This document shows, in pieces, positions 51,206-62,603 of a DNA stretch of 64,000 nt. Numbering within the stretch: position 1 is the first letter of the stretch; every line of letters begins with the position of its first letter. The notes below the pieces were generated by a model that searched no databases, was not told where the DNA came from, and worked only from the letters and a program-made list of their open reading frames with translations. The translations under genes and the position numbers were made by a program. The stretch is from Myotis daubentonii (taxonomy: Eukaryota; Chordata; Mammalia; Chiroptera; Vespertilionidae), in contig NC_081840.1 in assembly GCF_963259705.1 (NCBI RefSeq), positions 146,169,549-146,233,548 of the forward strand. The letters run 5' to 3'.

Positions 51206-51843
51206 CTAGAGGCCTGGTACACAAAAATTCGTGCACTCGGGAGGAAGGGGGGGGGTCCCTCAGCCTGGCCTGTGCCCTCTCGCAGTCTGGGACCCCTCGG
51301 GAGATAACGACCTGCTGGCTTAGGCCTGCTCCCGGGTGGCAGAGGACAGGCCCAATCCCTAGGTGCAGCCCCTGGTCAGGCTCAGAGCAGGGCTGATTGG
51401 GGAGTTGGGGTGCCGCCCCTGTCATGCACAGAGCAGGGAGGATTGGGAGGTTGCGATGCCACCCTTAGTCACGCTCAGGGTAGGGCTGATTGGGGGTTGG
51501 GGCACCACCCCCTGTCACACTCAAGGCAGGGTCGATGGGCAGGTTGCGGCGCCACCCCGTCACGCACAGTGCAGGGTCGATCAGGGGGTTGGGGAGCTCC
51601 CCCCTGTCACTCACAGAGTAGGGCTGATAGGGGAGTTGGGGCACCGCCCCCTGTCACACAGAGCAGGGCAGATCAGGGGGTTGGGGCGCCGCACCCTGTC
51701 ACACACAGAGCAGGGCGGATAGGGAGGTTGTGGCCCCACCCCCTGTCACACACAGAGCCGCAGGGCAATCAGGGGGTTTGGGCACTGCCCCCTGTCACGC
51801 TGATCCCGTTGCTGGGAGGCATATTACCCTTTTACAATATAGA
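51206..51843 (-). mobile_element. Helitron with ~47-bp minisatellite, second of a minus-strand dimer
   Basis: The 3' end is CTAG at 51206 with hairpin GTACACAAAAATTCGTGCAC. The array at about 51385-51800 has roughly nine units of the same ~47-bp repeat. The 5' end (GCCTCCCAGCAACGGGATCA after TATATTGTAAAAGGG) equals that of 41637-42555. Confidence 0.92.
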
Positions 51844-52480
51844 AGCCTGGTGCACGGGTGGGGGCCAGCTGGTTTGCCCTGAAGGGTGTCCTGGATCAGG
51901 GTGGGGGTCCCCACTAGGGTGCCTGGCCAGCCTGGATGAGGGGATGATGGCTGTTTGCAGCTGGTCTCATACCCTTCAGGGTGGGCGTCCCCATTGGGGT
52001 GCCTGGCCAGTCTGGGTGAGGGGCTGAGGGCTGTTTTCAGGCTGGCAGGTGACTGAAGCTCCCAACCGCTCCTTTTTTTCTTTTTTCTTTTTTTATTCTG
52101 GGCCAGCTTTAGCTCTGAGGCTCCAGCTCTTAGGCCTCCGCTGCTAAAAGGTTTCTGGCCTTTGTTTACCTTCTGTATTTGAAACAATGTTGCGATCCTG
52201 CTGGCTGAAGCCTGGCGACTAAAGCAGGTTTCTGGGGTTTTGTTTAGCTTCTATATTTGTAACATAGTTGCTTAGAGTTGCAGCTCAGAGGCCGGCAGCA
52301 GCAGGTGGGGAATATTGGAGTCCTCCATCACTGAAGCAAGCAAGCCTTATATTAGCTTCAAGCTGCCTGGCTGTCGGCCGTCATCTTGGCTGGCAGTTAA
52401 TTTGCATATCTCCCTGATTAGCCAATGGGAAGGGTAGCGGTCATACACTAATTACCATGTTTCTCTTTTATTAGATAGGA
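51844..52480 (-). mobile_element. Helitron, first of a minus-strand dimer
   Basis: The 5' end is TCCTATCTAATAAAAGAG at 52480, with GATATGCAAATTAACTGCC and CCAAGATGACGGCCGACAG. Its 3' end runs straight into the next element. Same pair and same junction as 41078-42555. Confidence 0.92.
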
Positions 52481-52646
52481 TTACATATGCTTTTTTCTAA
52501 CACCACAGATGTATCAATAACTTTCACACAGTCTTTTTGTTATGAATAATCTTAAAAAATATTCATATCCTACTATCTGATTAACTGAGTGGGCTTGATT
52601 TCAGTAGCTTCCAACCTCAAATAATAAACAAACATTGAATGTATTA

Positions 52647-52799
<153 letters not shown>

Positions 52800-53599
52800 T
52801 CAATTACAAAGTAGATATAAAAACCAATTTTAATGAATGAGATAAGGTTTTGTGACAAAATTCAAAGTTAGATTTTTTTACTGTTCCTCTTCTATTAAAA
52901 GAAAATAGTCTATACATTTTCTAAAATATTCACTTGTACATATTTTGAGTTTTATAACTATAATAGGATTCATCTGACAAAGATCCTACAGTTTCCTAAA
53001 GGCTACACTAATAGCACATCTGTTCTCTCCTGGAAGAGAATTTAATTGAGGTGGTGTGCAACTGACATTCTGTAGGTTTGGCTTTGCCAAACTGTCAAGA
53101 AAGTTTCAGATAGATGGCTGATTGGTTCTACCAAGTCAATGAAAATCATCTCTCTTGCTCAAAACAAAAATAGCTAAGTCTCTGAAAAATAGCTACAATA
53201 TATTTTATGGCAGAGAGACATGATCTTACTTTCTATATCAATCCACAAAGCGACCTCTAGTACTTTATGATTTATCAAACATTTTTCTTTAACTCTTATC
53301 TTATTTCCCCTAGGACATCTTCCACAAAGATGCCCAGTTTCTTTTATTCTTTCCCTCTCCATCTCTTTCCATTAAGAAAAAAAAATAATAATCAGACATC
53401 ATTCATGTGGGGAGTTAGAAATAATATACAGAAAAATAGGGGAAACTCATTCGAACCCAATGCTCCACCCAGCATTTTGATATTAGATTTCCTTTCTATG
53501 CATTTCTTGACATTTTGAATTAAGACTTTTAAAAATTAAATTAAAATTTGCAGGTAACCATTAAAAATAATTTTAAAAAACTAACAAGCTAAATAACAA

Positions 53600-54080
53600 G
53601 AGACAAAATGGAATTATTAAAAAATAGTCAATCAGAAAATAGGCAGAATTAAAGAAAAGAACAAAAGACAAATGAAACAATTATAAAACAACTAACAGAT
53701 TTTAATTCAGATGTATCAATCATTACATTAAATGTATTAAGTAAACTCACCAATTAAAAGATAAGGATGATCAGAATGTATAAGAATTAAGAATACTCAT
53801 TTATATTCTGGCTATAAGAAACCCACATTAAATAAAAGACAAATTAAAAGTAAAAAAGATGAAATAACAGATCACTAATTGTCATGGGGTTAGGTAGGGG
53901 GAATGGGTGACTATGAAGGAGGAAATTGAGTGTGAAGGATCATAATTTTGATTATGGGTACATGACATATTTGTGCAACAACCTTCTGCAGGTTTAAACT
54001 GTACATTAAAATGGTTAATTTTAAGGCATGTAAATTGCACTTCAATAAACTGATGTTTAAAAAAAGTAGGCTGAATAACA
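53600..54080 (+). repeat. Old L1 fragments
   Basis: 53700-53880 has AACTAACAGATTTTAATTCAG, ACTCACCAATTAAAAGATAAGG and CTATAAGAAACCCACATTAAA, resembling the start of L1 ORF2. 53880-54080 ends in TACATTAAAATGGTTAATTTTAAG and TTCAATAAACTG, an L1-like 3' end. All frames broken. Confidence 0.5.
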
Positions 54081-54245
54081 TTATTTTTAAAGTTGCAATA
54101 TGACTGCCTCTTCCAAAAAATCGTAAGAACCAGAGATGAAAAACTAAAATCACTCTCTCCTCTCATCCTATGCTGACTTTCCAGAGCTAACCACCCTTAG
54201 CAGTTTCTGTTTCAATTTTTATGGTGGTTAGACTTTTATTTAATA

Positions 54246-54567
54246 CTAGAGGCCTGTTGCACGAAAAGATTCGTGCAATAGGCCTTTCCTTCCCCTGGCT
54301 GCCTGCACTGGTTTTCCTTGGGCACCCGGGACCCAGGCCTTCACTCTGGCCAGAGCCACCTTCAAAGCCTTCGCTGCTCCGGCCAGAGCCGCTTTGATTG
54401 CTGCTCCCACCGGAGCCACCTTCAGTCTTCGCTCCACCGCTTCCTGCCTACATATACAAATTAACCGCCAACTTTGTTGGCAGTTAATTTGCATATCTCG
54501 CTGATTAGCCAATGGGAAGCATAGCGAGGTACGGTCAATTACCCTGTTTGTCTATTATTAGATAGGA
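54246..54567 (-). mobile_element. Helitron, tandem with the next
   Basis: The 3' end is CTAG at 54246 with hairpin TTGCACGAAAAGATTCGTGCAA. The 5' end is TCCTATCTAATAATAGAC at 54567, directly followed by CTAG of the neighbour. Interior has GGTGGGAGCAGCAATCAAAG and GCCAACAAAG blocks. Confidence 0.9.
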
Positions 54568-54843
54568 CTAGAGGCCTAGTGTGCACGAAAAATTGTGTGC
54601 GAGGAGCTCACTTCCAATTGCCTCAGCTGGCCACCCCACCCATCACCGCTCATAGCTTGCGCCCTGCCTGCTGCCGCTCATAGCTCTCCACCGCTAGTAG
54701 CTCTCCACTGCTAGTAGCTTTCTGCTGCTAGTAGCTCTCCACTGCGAGTAGCTTGCGCCCCACCCCGCCCACCATGAGAGTCAAGGCTCGTTTGGTTATG
54801 ACGCTGTTAGGGTGTCACAACCACAGGCCTTTTATGATACAGA
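54568..54843 (-). mobile_element. Helitron, tandem with the previous
   Basis: The 3' end is CTAG at 54568 with hairpin TGCACGAAAAATTGTGTGC. The 5' end is TCTGTATCATAAAAGGCC at 54843. The interior holds six TAGTAGCTCTCC/GAGTAGC-like short repeats (54650-54750). Confidence 0.85.
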
Positions 54844-55099
54844 TAATTAGCTATTCACTATGCACAATGATATAATTAATACACTTCTACAACTTTCCCA
54901 TTTTCCTTTCCCAAGTTCTGATGTTCATTACTTATATTGTTAATTTTTAAATGAGATTTAAAAACCTGCATTCCATTCTTGAAGGCTAACAAGGTAAATA
55001 AGTAAATATATAATATGACATATAGTGATCAAATGATAAAAAGTAGAAAATAGAGAATGTAGGGTAGCAGGTTGCTAATTATATATATATATATATATA

Positions 55100-55444
55100 C
55101 TAGAGGCCCGGTGCATGAAATTTGTGCACTCAATAGGATGCAGGCCAGGCCAAGGGAGCCCACCAGTACACGAATGGGGCTGGGGAGGGACTTGGGAGGT
55201 TAGCCAGCTGGGGAGGGACCGTGGGAGGGCTCCAGGGCATGTCCGATCCATTTCGCCCAGTCCTGATCTGCTGGACCCCAGCAGCAAGCTAACCTACAGG
55301 TCAGAGCGCCTGCCCCCTGTGGTCAGTGCACGTCATAGTGAGCGGTTGAGCAGTCTTAGCATATCATTAGCATATTACACTTTAATTGGTTGAACAGATG
55401 ACCAGGACCGGACACTTAGCATAGTAGGCTTTTATTATGTACGA
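55100..55444 (-). mobile_element. HeliBat-type Helitron
   Basis: The 3' end is CTAG at 55100 with hairpin GTGCATGAAATTTGTGCAC, beside (TA)n at 55079-55099. The 5' end is TCGTACATAATAAAAGCC. Interior shares GCAGCAAGCTAACCTAC with 19897-20339 and 26987-27270. Confidence 0.92.
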
Positions 55445-55474
55445 TATAATTACATATGTATAATTATATATATA

Positions 55475-56012
55475 TTAGAGGCCCGGTGCATGAAATGCAT
55501 GCACAGGTGTAGTCCCTAGGCCTAGCCGGCGATTGAAGCACGAGCGTTTGGCATGAAAGGGCAGGTCCTAGCTGACTTCTGGGCCCTGGGCAGCACCTGG
55601 GCCCCCGCACGCCCCCCTCTGCCTGAGTCATGGCGCCCGAGTCCCCATGCAGAGATGCGGTGAGCGTGACCAGATGCTGTGGGCCAGGGTGCAGTGAGGG
55701 CCTCTGGGCCACCCAGCAGTGCCACATGGAAGCCGGGTGGGCAACGTGCTCTTACCTGGCCAGCCTCTCAGAACGGCTCCTACACAAACCCATGGGGACC
55801 CAACCGGCCCCTGCAGTCCTGGCGGCTGCAGCCTGGCTCACCCAGAAGCCCACTGGGGCCGGCAGCACCTTCACTGCCACCTGCTGCGAGTGCCTCATCG
55901 CCAACGCCCACCATGTTCCACACCACCACATGGTGGTCAGTGCATGTCATAGTGAGTGGTCAAACTCCCGATCAAGGGGACAATTTGCATATTAGGCATT
56001 TATTATATAGGA
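55475..56012 (-). mobile_element. Helitron with unrecognised GC-rich interior
   Basis: The 3' end is TTAG (mutated CTAG) at 55475 with hairpin GTGCATGAAATGCATGCAC. The 5' end is TCCTATATAATAAATGCC at 56012, with ATGCAAATTGTCCCC. About 55530-55915 is GC-rich and unlike the other Helitrons. It holds a 122-codon plus-strand open frame with no recognised similarity. Confidence 0.88.
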
Positions 56013-56019
56013 GGGTATC

Positions 56020-56213
56020 TTCCATTGATTTCAGAGAGGAAGGGAGAGGGAGAGAGAAACATCAGTGATGAAAGAGTCATGGATTGGCTGCCTCCTGCAC
56101 GCCCCACACTGGGAATTGAGTCCACAACCGGGGCATGTGCCCTGACAGGGAGTCAAACCTTGACCTCCTGAGTCACAGGTCGATGTTCAACCACTGAGCC
56201 ACGCCTGCTGGAC
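56020..56213 (-). mobile_element. VES SINE
   Basis: Minus-strand box A/B-like GCGTGGCTCAGTGGTTGAAC and GGTCAAGGTTTGACTCCCTG, CT-rich body. It lies between the Helitron 55475-56012 and the MIR fragment. Confidence 0.88.
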
Positions 56214-56215
56214 TC

Positions 56216-56345
56216 TTGTTCTCATTTTAAAGGAGAGAGAATTAAGACTCCAGAGGTCGACTTGCTCAAAACAGCCAAGTTACACAGTGGCAGAGACAGG
56301 TTCTAAACACACACTCATGAGGTCTCTGTGATAATCGGTTCAGCC
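56216..56345 (+). repeat. MIR SINE
   Basis: TTTTAAAGGAGAGAGAATTAAG, CTTGCTCAAAACAGCCAAG, TTACACAGTGGCAGAGACAGG, TTCTAAACAC follow the MIR core order. Confidence 0.55.
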
Positions 56346-58084
56346 ACGGGTGGGTGGACAGACACTGTCTCAGGCATTTCCTCGCGGCCCTCAGATTCCC
56401 TGCATGATCCCCCACCTTCCCTACCTGCCATCAGTGCTGAGGAGGGCAGAGGATGGAAAGGGCTACCCCAGTTCACCTGGGAGGAGATGTGGGAGGGGGA
56501 GTGAGGGGCAGAGCTGGGAGCACCACAGGCCTGGGGTGGGAGTTAGAAGCAGTGATCTGGATGTTGACCGCCCTGTCCCAGCATCTCAGGAGCATTTCTT
56601 TCTCCGGAAGCACCGGGCTGGTTTCGGCTGTTCTGTTCTGTAGTGTGGGAGCCTCTCTGTCCTGAAAACTGGAGTTGGACCACCTAGGCAAGCCTTTTGC
56701 ATTGGACCCCAAGCCCTTTTGTGTCACACATGACACGGGTTCCAGCTGATCTGTGTATCCACAAGGGGGCTTCATTTTCCTAGTTTTCAACATTTGCTTT
56801 CCATAATACTGTCCATTCTGTTTTGCTGTTTTTTGTACCAAAAATAAAATCATTTGCTTGTTTCCGATAAGTACTAGTCATCACTGAAGAGAGCTTGCGG
56901 GGAGGGGATGTGGAGGGATTAAGGCAGCGAAATGGGAATGACCCGCCACCTGGATGTCATGGTGGGAGGCTGGTCATGAAAATTCCACGTCCCTCGTGTG
57001 GAGTTCAAACTAAGTTCTGGGTTTTACAGTCAGACCCTCAAAACAGATGGGATCTGACCCCCAGGCCCCCCGCTGGCAGCTACTGGAGACCCTGCCTTCC
57101 CAGAGGCCGAGTGGAGCATGTGGCCTCCTTCCCCCTCCCTGCCACATCGATCTTCACACTCTGGCTTCCCTCCAGCACACCCCAAAGCCACTACCTGGTC
57201 TACCACAGTATCCACTGTCTCCGCATCGCCCTCTGGGAGGGTGCTGTCGCCTCCTGCTGTCTCCCTGCCTCTGCTTCCCCCAGTCTGCTCCTGACACAGA
57301 AGCCAGAGGGTGTGTCCCACTGCATCAGCCCAGCGGGTCCTCACCTACAGCCCCAGCACCTCCCCCTGCACTAAGGGGACGCCAGGTTCTCATGGGCCTT
57401 TAATCCCTGCAGGATGTGCCCCCTGACTCAGCCTTGACCCCCTTCCATTTGGCCTCTTGTTCATCCTACTGCCCCTCCGTGGGCTGTCCCCTCTGCCCGA
57501 TGCCCTTCTCCAGGCACTCGCCTGACTCTCCTCCATCCATCCACTTTCCCAGTGAGCCTCCCTTTGCCCTTCCCCTCGCGGAGCCCCTATGTGGCTTCGT
57601 TCCCATGTTTTCATGGTTTCCTCCCCGCACCCCCGTCCTGTCCTGGTGCAACGCATGCTCCTCTCCATAGGACAGAGCGGCTGGCTCCCTGCTGCTCTGC
57701 AAGCACCTGGGCATCGCCTGGTGGGTGCTCAGTCAGTGATACAGGCTGAGTAAGATGCTTAGGCAGTGGCGCTAGGTGTAAAGGCCATTGGAAGGCACAC
57801 TCACTGGGAGCCAAGGGCCAGTGAGCTCTCAGCACAGCACTCAGGGTGGGGCCATGGGAGCCAGGTATTTGTCTTCTCACAAGAAGCCCGGAGGAAGAGA
57901 ATGAAAAAGGAGCCATGTGTTTTCCTCAACTACTTAAAAGCTGATGATCTCATTCCATTCTTAAAGCTATGAATAAAAACCTTTAGATCAACCCTTTGAG
58001 GTGAGTTCTGGGATTATCTGAGATTCCATGGAGAGTACATGGCCTTCGCCTGCCACAAGGACGGTGCTTAGCAACCGCCAGCTT
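56217..58084. other. GC-rich block of unknown origin between same-strand Helitrons
   Basis: About 1.9 kb of clearly GC-richer sequence than the ~65% AT intron. It is bounded by a VES/Helitron on the left and a Helitron on the right. It has AATAAAA signals at about 56841 and 57970 on plus, a MIR at its left edge and several overlapping open frames of 60-160 codons with no recognised product. It reads like ordinary non-coding GC-rich genomic DNA (UTR or intron) placed here. Confidence 0.6.
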
Positions 58085-58322
58085 TTAGTGCTGGGATTCA
58101 TGCACTGGTGGGGGGGCTGGCCTGCGGGGACTACCCGCTGTGGGAGTGCCGCTCATCCCAGTCAGCCCAGGGGCGCTCCCACTGTGGGAGCACACTGACC
58201 ACCAGGGGGCAGCTCCTGCATTGAGCGTCTGCCCCCTGGTGGTCAGTGTGTGTCATAGTGACTGATCAATCGGTTGTTCTGGTTGTTCCGCTGTTCGGTC
58301 GCTGGGCTTTTATTATATAGGA
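58085..58322 (-). mobile_element. Short Helitron, tandem with the next
   Basis: The 5' end is TCCTATATAATAAAAGCCC at 58322, directly followed by CTAG of 58323. Interior has CCAGGGGGCAGACGCTCAAT and CAGGAGCTGCCCCCTGGTGG. The 3' end is degenerate (TTAG..GATTCATGCACTGG). Confidence 0.8.
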
Positions 58323-59726
58323 CTAGGAGCCCGGTGCACGAAATTTGTGCACTGGGTGTGGGGGAGGGGGGAGTGTCCCTCAGCCCAGCCTGCCCCCTCT
58401 CACATACTGGGAGCCCTCAGGCGTTGACCCCCATCACCCTCCAATCGCAGGATCGGCCCCTTGCCCAGGCCTGACGCCTCTGACAGGCGTCAGGCCTGGG
58501 CAGGGGACCCTCATTTCCCCCCATCACTGGTTTGCCCCCAGCCCAGGCCTGATGCCTCTGGCCCAGGCGTCAGGCCTGGGCAGGGTACCCCCAGACCCCT
58601 CCGATTGCTGGCTCTGCCCCTTGCCCAGGCCTGATGCCTCGGCCAGAGGCGTAGACCCCCATCACCCTCTGATCGCCTGATCGGCCCCTTGCCCAGGCCT
58701 GACGCCTCCGCCAGAGGTGTCAGGCTTGGACAGGGGATCCCCATCTCCCCCCGATCACTGGCTCTGACCCCCGCCCAGGCCTGAGGCCTCTGGCTCAAGA
58801 ATCATGTCTGGGCAGGGGACCCCCATCTCCCTCTGATCGCTTGCTCCACCCCCCACCCAAGCCTGACGCCTCTGACCCAGGCTTCAGGCCTGGGCAAGGG
58901 GACCATCATATCCCCCCAGTCCCCGGCTCCGCCCCCCGCCCAGGCCTGATGCCTCGGCCAGAGGAGTTGACCCTCATCACCCTCCGATCACCAATCACTG
59001 GATCGGCCCCTTGACCAGGCCTGAGGCCTCCGGCAGAGGTGTCAGGCCTGGGCAGGGGACCCCCAGCTCCCCGCGGTTGCAGGCTCTGCCCCTGCCCAGG
59101 CCTAACGCCTCTTGCCAAGGCATTAGGCCTGGGCAGGGGACTCCCAGCTCCCCGTGATCTCCCGCTCTGCCCCTGCCCAGGCCTAACGCCTCTGGCCGAG
59201 GCGTTAGGCCTGGGCAGGGGACCCCCAGCTGCCCGCGGTTGCAGGCTCCGCCCCTGCCCAGGCCTAACGCCTCTGGCCTAGGTGTCCGGCCCGGGCAGCG
59301 GGGACCTGCAGCGGCAGCAGCCCCGCGATCGTGGGCTCCGCTTTAAGCCCAGGCAAGGGACCCCTAGCTCCCGGGACTGCCAGCTTCGACCATGCCGAGC
59401 TCCCATCGCTGGCTCCACCCCTACTTCCTGCTATCACTGGCCAGGGCGGCAAAGGCGCCTGATTCTCCTTCCCCAGGGCCGCCTTTGCCCTGCCCCCCAG
59501 CTCTTAGCTCCCCCCTGGGTTTCCAATCACTGTCAGTGGCAGGGGGCTTCTTCCTGCTTTCCCTTTCGCCTCCCTGCATTGTGCCTACATATGCAAATTA
59601 GCCGCCATCTTTGTTGGCAGTTAACTGCCATCTTAGTTGGCAGTTAATTTGCATATAGCCCTGATTAGCCAATGAAAAGGGTAGCGCCGTACGCCAATTA
59701 CCATTTTTCTCTTTTATTAGTGTAGA
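58323..59726 (-). mobile_element. Helitron with palindromic minisatellite (1.4 kb)
   Basis: The 3' end is CTAG at 58323 with hairpin GTGCACGAAATTTGTGCAC. The 5' end is TCTACACTAATAAAAGAG at 59726. The two ends (58323-58450 and 59290-59726) match 40417-41041 closely. Between them lies an extra 0.84-kb array of palindromic units. Confidence 0.93.
58453..59290. repeat. Array of ~11 palindromic ~80-bp units
   Basis: Each unit holds a hairpin-forming core: GCCCAGGCCTGACGCCTC and its reverse complement around a ~5-nt loop, followed by GGGGACCCCCA.. and CGATC.. spacers. Units start near 58463, 58540, 58622, 58692, 58770, 58856, 58937, 59013, 59091, 59175 and 59257. Some retain only one arm. Confidence 0.92.
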
Positions 59727-60946
59727 TATACTTAGCAACATTTTGATCCAGCAAAGCTTCATTAAGTAGGTAATATTTATGCAGACATCTAATGGAAGTA
59801 AAAGAGACATACAGTTCTCTCAGAAATGTGTGATTCAGGCAGAGGGCACAGTAAGCAAGTCCTCAAGGTGGAGAATGCACAGCAGTTCAAAGGGGAAATT
59901 AATTTTAAAACATGGCATGTCTTCAATATCTTACTCATGCCCTTAAACTTGGATTTCTTCACTGTCTTTGAGTGTTCTTCATTCATGGGGCGAAGTCTAA
60001 TGCCTGCCTGATTCTAAATTTGCTGCAGATGCCATGTTATTCCTCTTTGGAGGCTTTCAGGATTGTTTTTCACTATCGTTAGACAACATTTTAGCCCAAT
60101 ATGTCTATACTGTGGGCATTTATGCATTTGTGCTAGTAACATTAGGTGTGCCCTTTTAAGACTCATATTCCATTAACACAGAAACATTAATAAAAAGTTG
60201 ATTTATTGTATCTTTCATTAGTGTCAACTTCCACTCTATCTTTTAATTGAAACTCTTGGTGGGCAGATGAAAATTGGATCTATTTTCTATATCAACTTTC
60301 TGTTTCAATTCCCATGAGCATGGCCTTTAGCTCTATGTACTCTTCTATTTAATATAGGATCTCTCTTCTGTTATCTAGTTATTCCTTTTCATTGGATCAT
60401 GTTGGGTAAGGCTGTCTGTGGTTTTTTTTCTCCCTTGGCTCTCTTTCTCTCAAACTATTTTTTTTCTTCAATTATCTGGTACTTTCTGGTTGTGAGCTAT
60501 ATTTTAAAATAAAGAAATAAGTTGATATTCTCAATGAAGTGTTTAAAAAAACAAAAAAAGTTAATAAAGAATGCTTATTTAAACTAACCTGTAAACTATG
60601 CCTCTTTATCAATAGTTTCTACCATATTAAGTTGCCACAATAGCCAGTCCTAAGCAAATACGGAATGTGTGAAACAAGAACAATTTGGAATTTACAGTTT
60701 TCATTAAGATTCTCAAAAAATAAATCAATGATGTAAAGGAAACTATTACAAACTTTTAAACAACTATAATTACATTAATAAAATGTGAATATGAAAGCAT
60801 GACAACCCTTTCTTATTTCTCTCGAAAACAAAGAAAATTTTCCTTAAGATTTGATTAATAAATAAAAACTAGTTTTTTTTTTGTTTTTAGTTCATTGGGT
60901 TTTATGCTGTCAATTCTAAAGTAGTAATTGCTCTTGTCCTTGCCTT

Positions 60947-60947
60947 C

Positions 60948-60978
<31 letters not shown>

Positions 60979-60979
60979 C
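60947..60979. repeat. (CT)n microsatellite
   Basis: CT run with one CTTT interruption. Confidence 0.9.
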
Positions 60980-61733
60980 ACAAACTTCACAAAATCTTAA
61001 AAGCTGGTGTTATATTCAGCTGTGACACTAGAGGACCTCAGTTGCACACTACTTCAATATAGGCATCTTTCTCATGAAAATGAAACCTTAAAGTGTTTTC
61101 CACTAAAGCAGTTCTGAAACAGCTGAACACAGAAAAATGCATATTCTACTTCCTCTATTTGCTTGTGCTAATTGATTATAAGATATAATTGGAAAATATT
61201 TGCAGGTCAAAAAGCACATTTATGCTATTTTCTGATGAGCATACACATTGCAATAGTTTTTAAAAGTTCAAAATAAAACTGAAGCTCATGGCATAGCTTT
61301 TCTTAGCTATTACTTAGCCATGATGCTTAATGGACTCAGTACTCTTCATTTCAAATAATATGTTTTTTTGCCCTTTTGTACTTTTAATACTTAATTTTAT
61401 TTTAAAATATAAGGTATAAAGAAGAAAAAATTTTATTTTGTATAATTAGAAGGAATCAGTATTTGTGGAATTTTGCATACTTATTTGTTTTTAAAGCTTT
61501 ATTGTTTAATATGGCAAAGAAATTATACCATGAAACCATTTAAAAATTTATTTTGAAGTAGCTAATGCAATTTTAATGCAACAGCAAGGCAAAAAAAAAT
61601 CTTATCCCCAGTAATAGTCAGTACATTACAATTTAATGGAAAAGGCCTCTAGAAGGAGAGTTAAATTAAAAGAATGTGATTCACACAATTAAAAACAAAT
61701 GTTATCAGGGGACAACATGACTTTATCCTACAC

Positions 61734-61885
61734 CAGTGGTCGGCAAACTGCGGCTCGCGAGCCACATGCGGCTCTTTAGCCCCTTGAGTGTGGCCACGAA
61801 GTTTCAATTGCACTGTACTTGTGCGCCCGCACGTGGTATTTTGTGGAAGAGCCACACTCAAGGGGCCGCCGTTTGCCGACCACTG
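61734..61885 (+). mobile_element. hAT-type MITE with perfect 8-bp target duplication
   Basis: Terminal inverted repeats CAGTGGTCGGCAAACTGCGG and (reverse) CGGTTTGCCGACCACTG. Flanked by identical TCCTACAC at 61726-61733 and 61886-61893. The element is 152 bp, GC-rich, with subterminal inverted blocks (CCCCTTGAGTGTGG and its complement). Confidence 0.92.
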
Positions 61886-62348
61886 TCCTACACAATTCCC
61901 AAATCAGAGACTTGTTAATAAAAAAATCCATCACTAACCCAGAAAATGTAAATTAAACTTCAGGTCATAAAATATTCTTCTCTTTTTGAAACTTGCAATT
62001 ACTATTGTCACTCCCAAAGACTGGGAGGGTAGCATTTACTTTGTTACTATTATCCCTAACAATTTGAAAAGTTTAGTGATCATAAGAATCCTTGGTGATT
62101 GGAAATACATATATATGACCAAAAGGCAGCTTTCAAAATAATATGGTAAATAATTTACAATTAAGCAAGATCACATTTTAAAACACTTTTATTTATACTC
62201 TAACACAGTTAAGTAGCTATTAACTGCTCAGTACTGTGTTTTTAGGCCCCTGCATCTTTAGACTCCATGGACACAAAGATAAAGAATTGGATCTCCACAA
62301 TCACAAAGTCGATGGTATAGCTGAAAAGACAGATTTATAAATTCGTAT

Positions 62349-62603
62349 TTTTTTGTTGTTGTTAATCTTCACCCAAGGATATTTTCCCATTGACTTTTAG
62401 TGAGAGTGGAAGGGAGGGGGAGAAACAGAGAGAGAGAAACATCAATGTGAGAGAGACACATCAATTGGTTGCCTCCTGCACATGCCCTTAACAGGGCTGG
62501 GGATTGAGCCTACAACTGAGGTACGTGACCTTGACTGGAATCAAACCTGGGACCTTTCAGTCATGGGCTGACACTCTATCCACTGAGCCAAACTGGCTAG
62601 GGC
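62349..62603 (-). mobile_element. VES SINE, long variant
   Basis: Minus-strand GCCCTAGCCAGTTTGGCTCA and GGTTTGATTCCAGTCAAGGT. Flanks ATAAATTC(G/A)TA at about 62338 and 62604. Confidence 0.88.

Noticed and set aside
51410..52027. A 205-codon plus-strand open frame, and similar long frames at 45342-45896, 45472-45939 and 42056-42544
   Set aside because: They are Gly/Pro/Arg repeat translations of the ~47-bp Helitron minisatellite; the period and lack of stops come from the repeat, and no start context or homology supports a gene.
56895..57403. Overlapping open frames of 90-160 codons on both strands
   Set aside because: GC-rich composition alone lowers stop frequency; the frames overlap in several registers and none has a recognisable domain.
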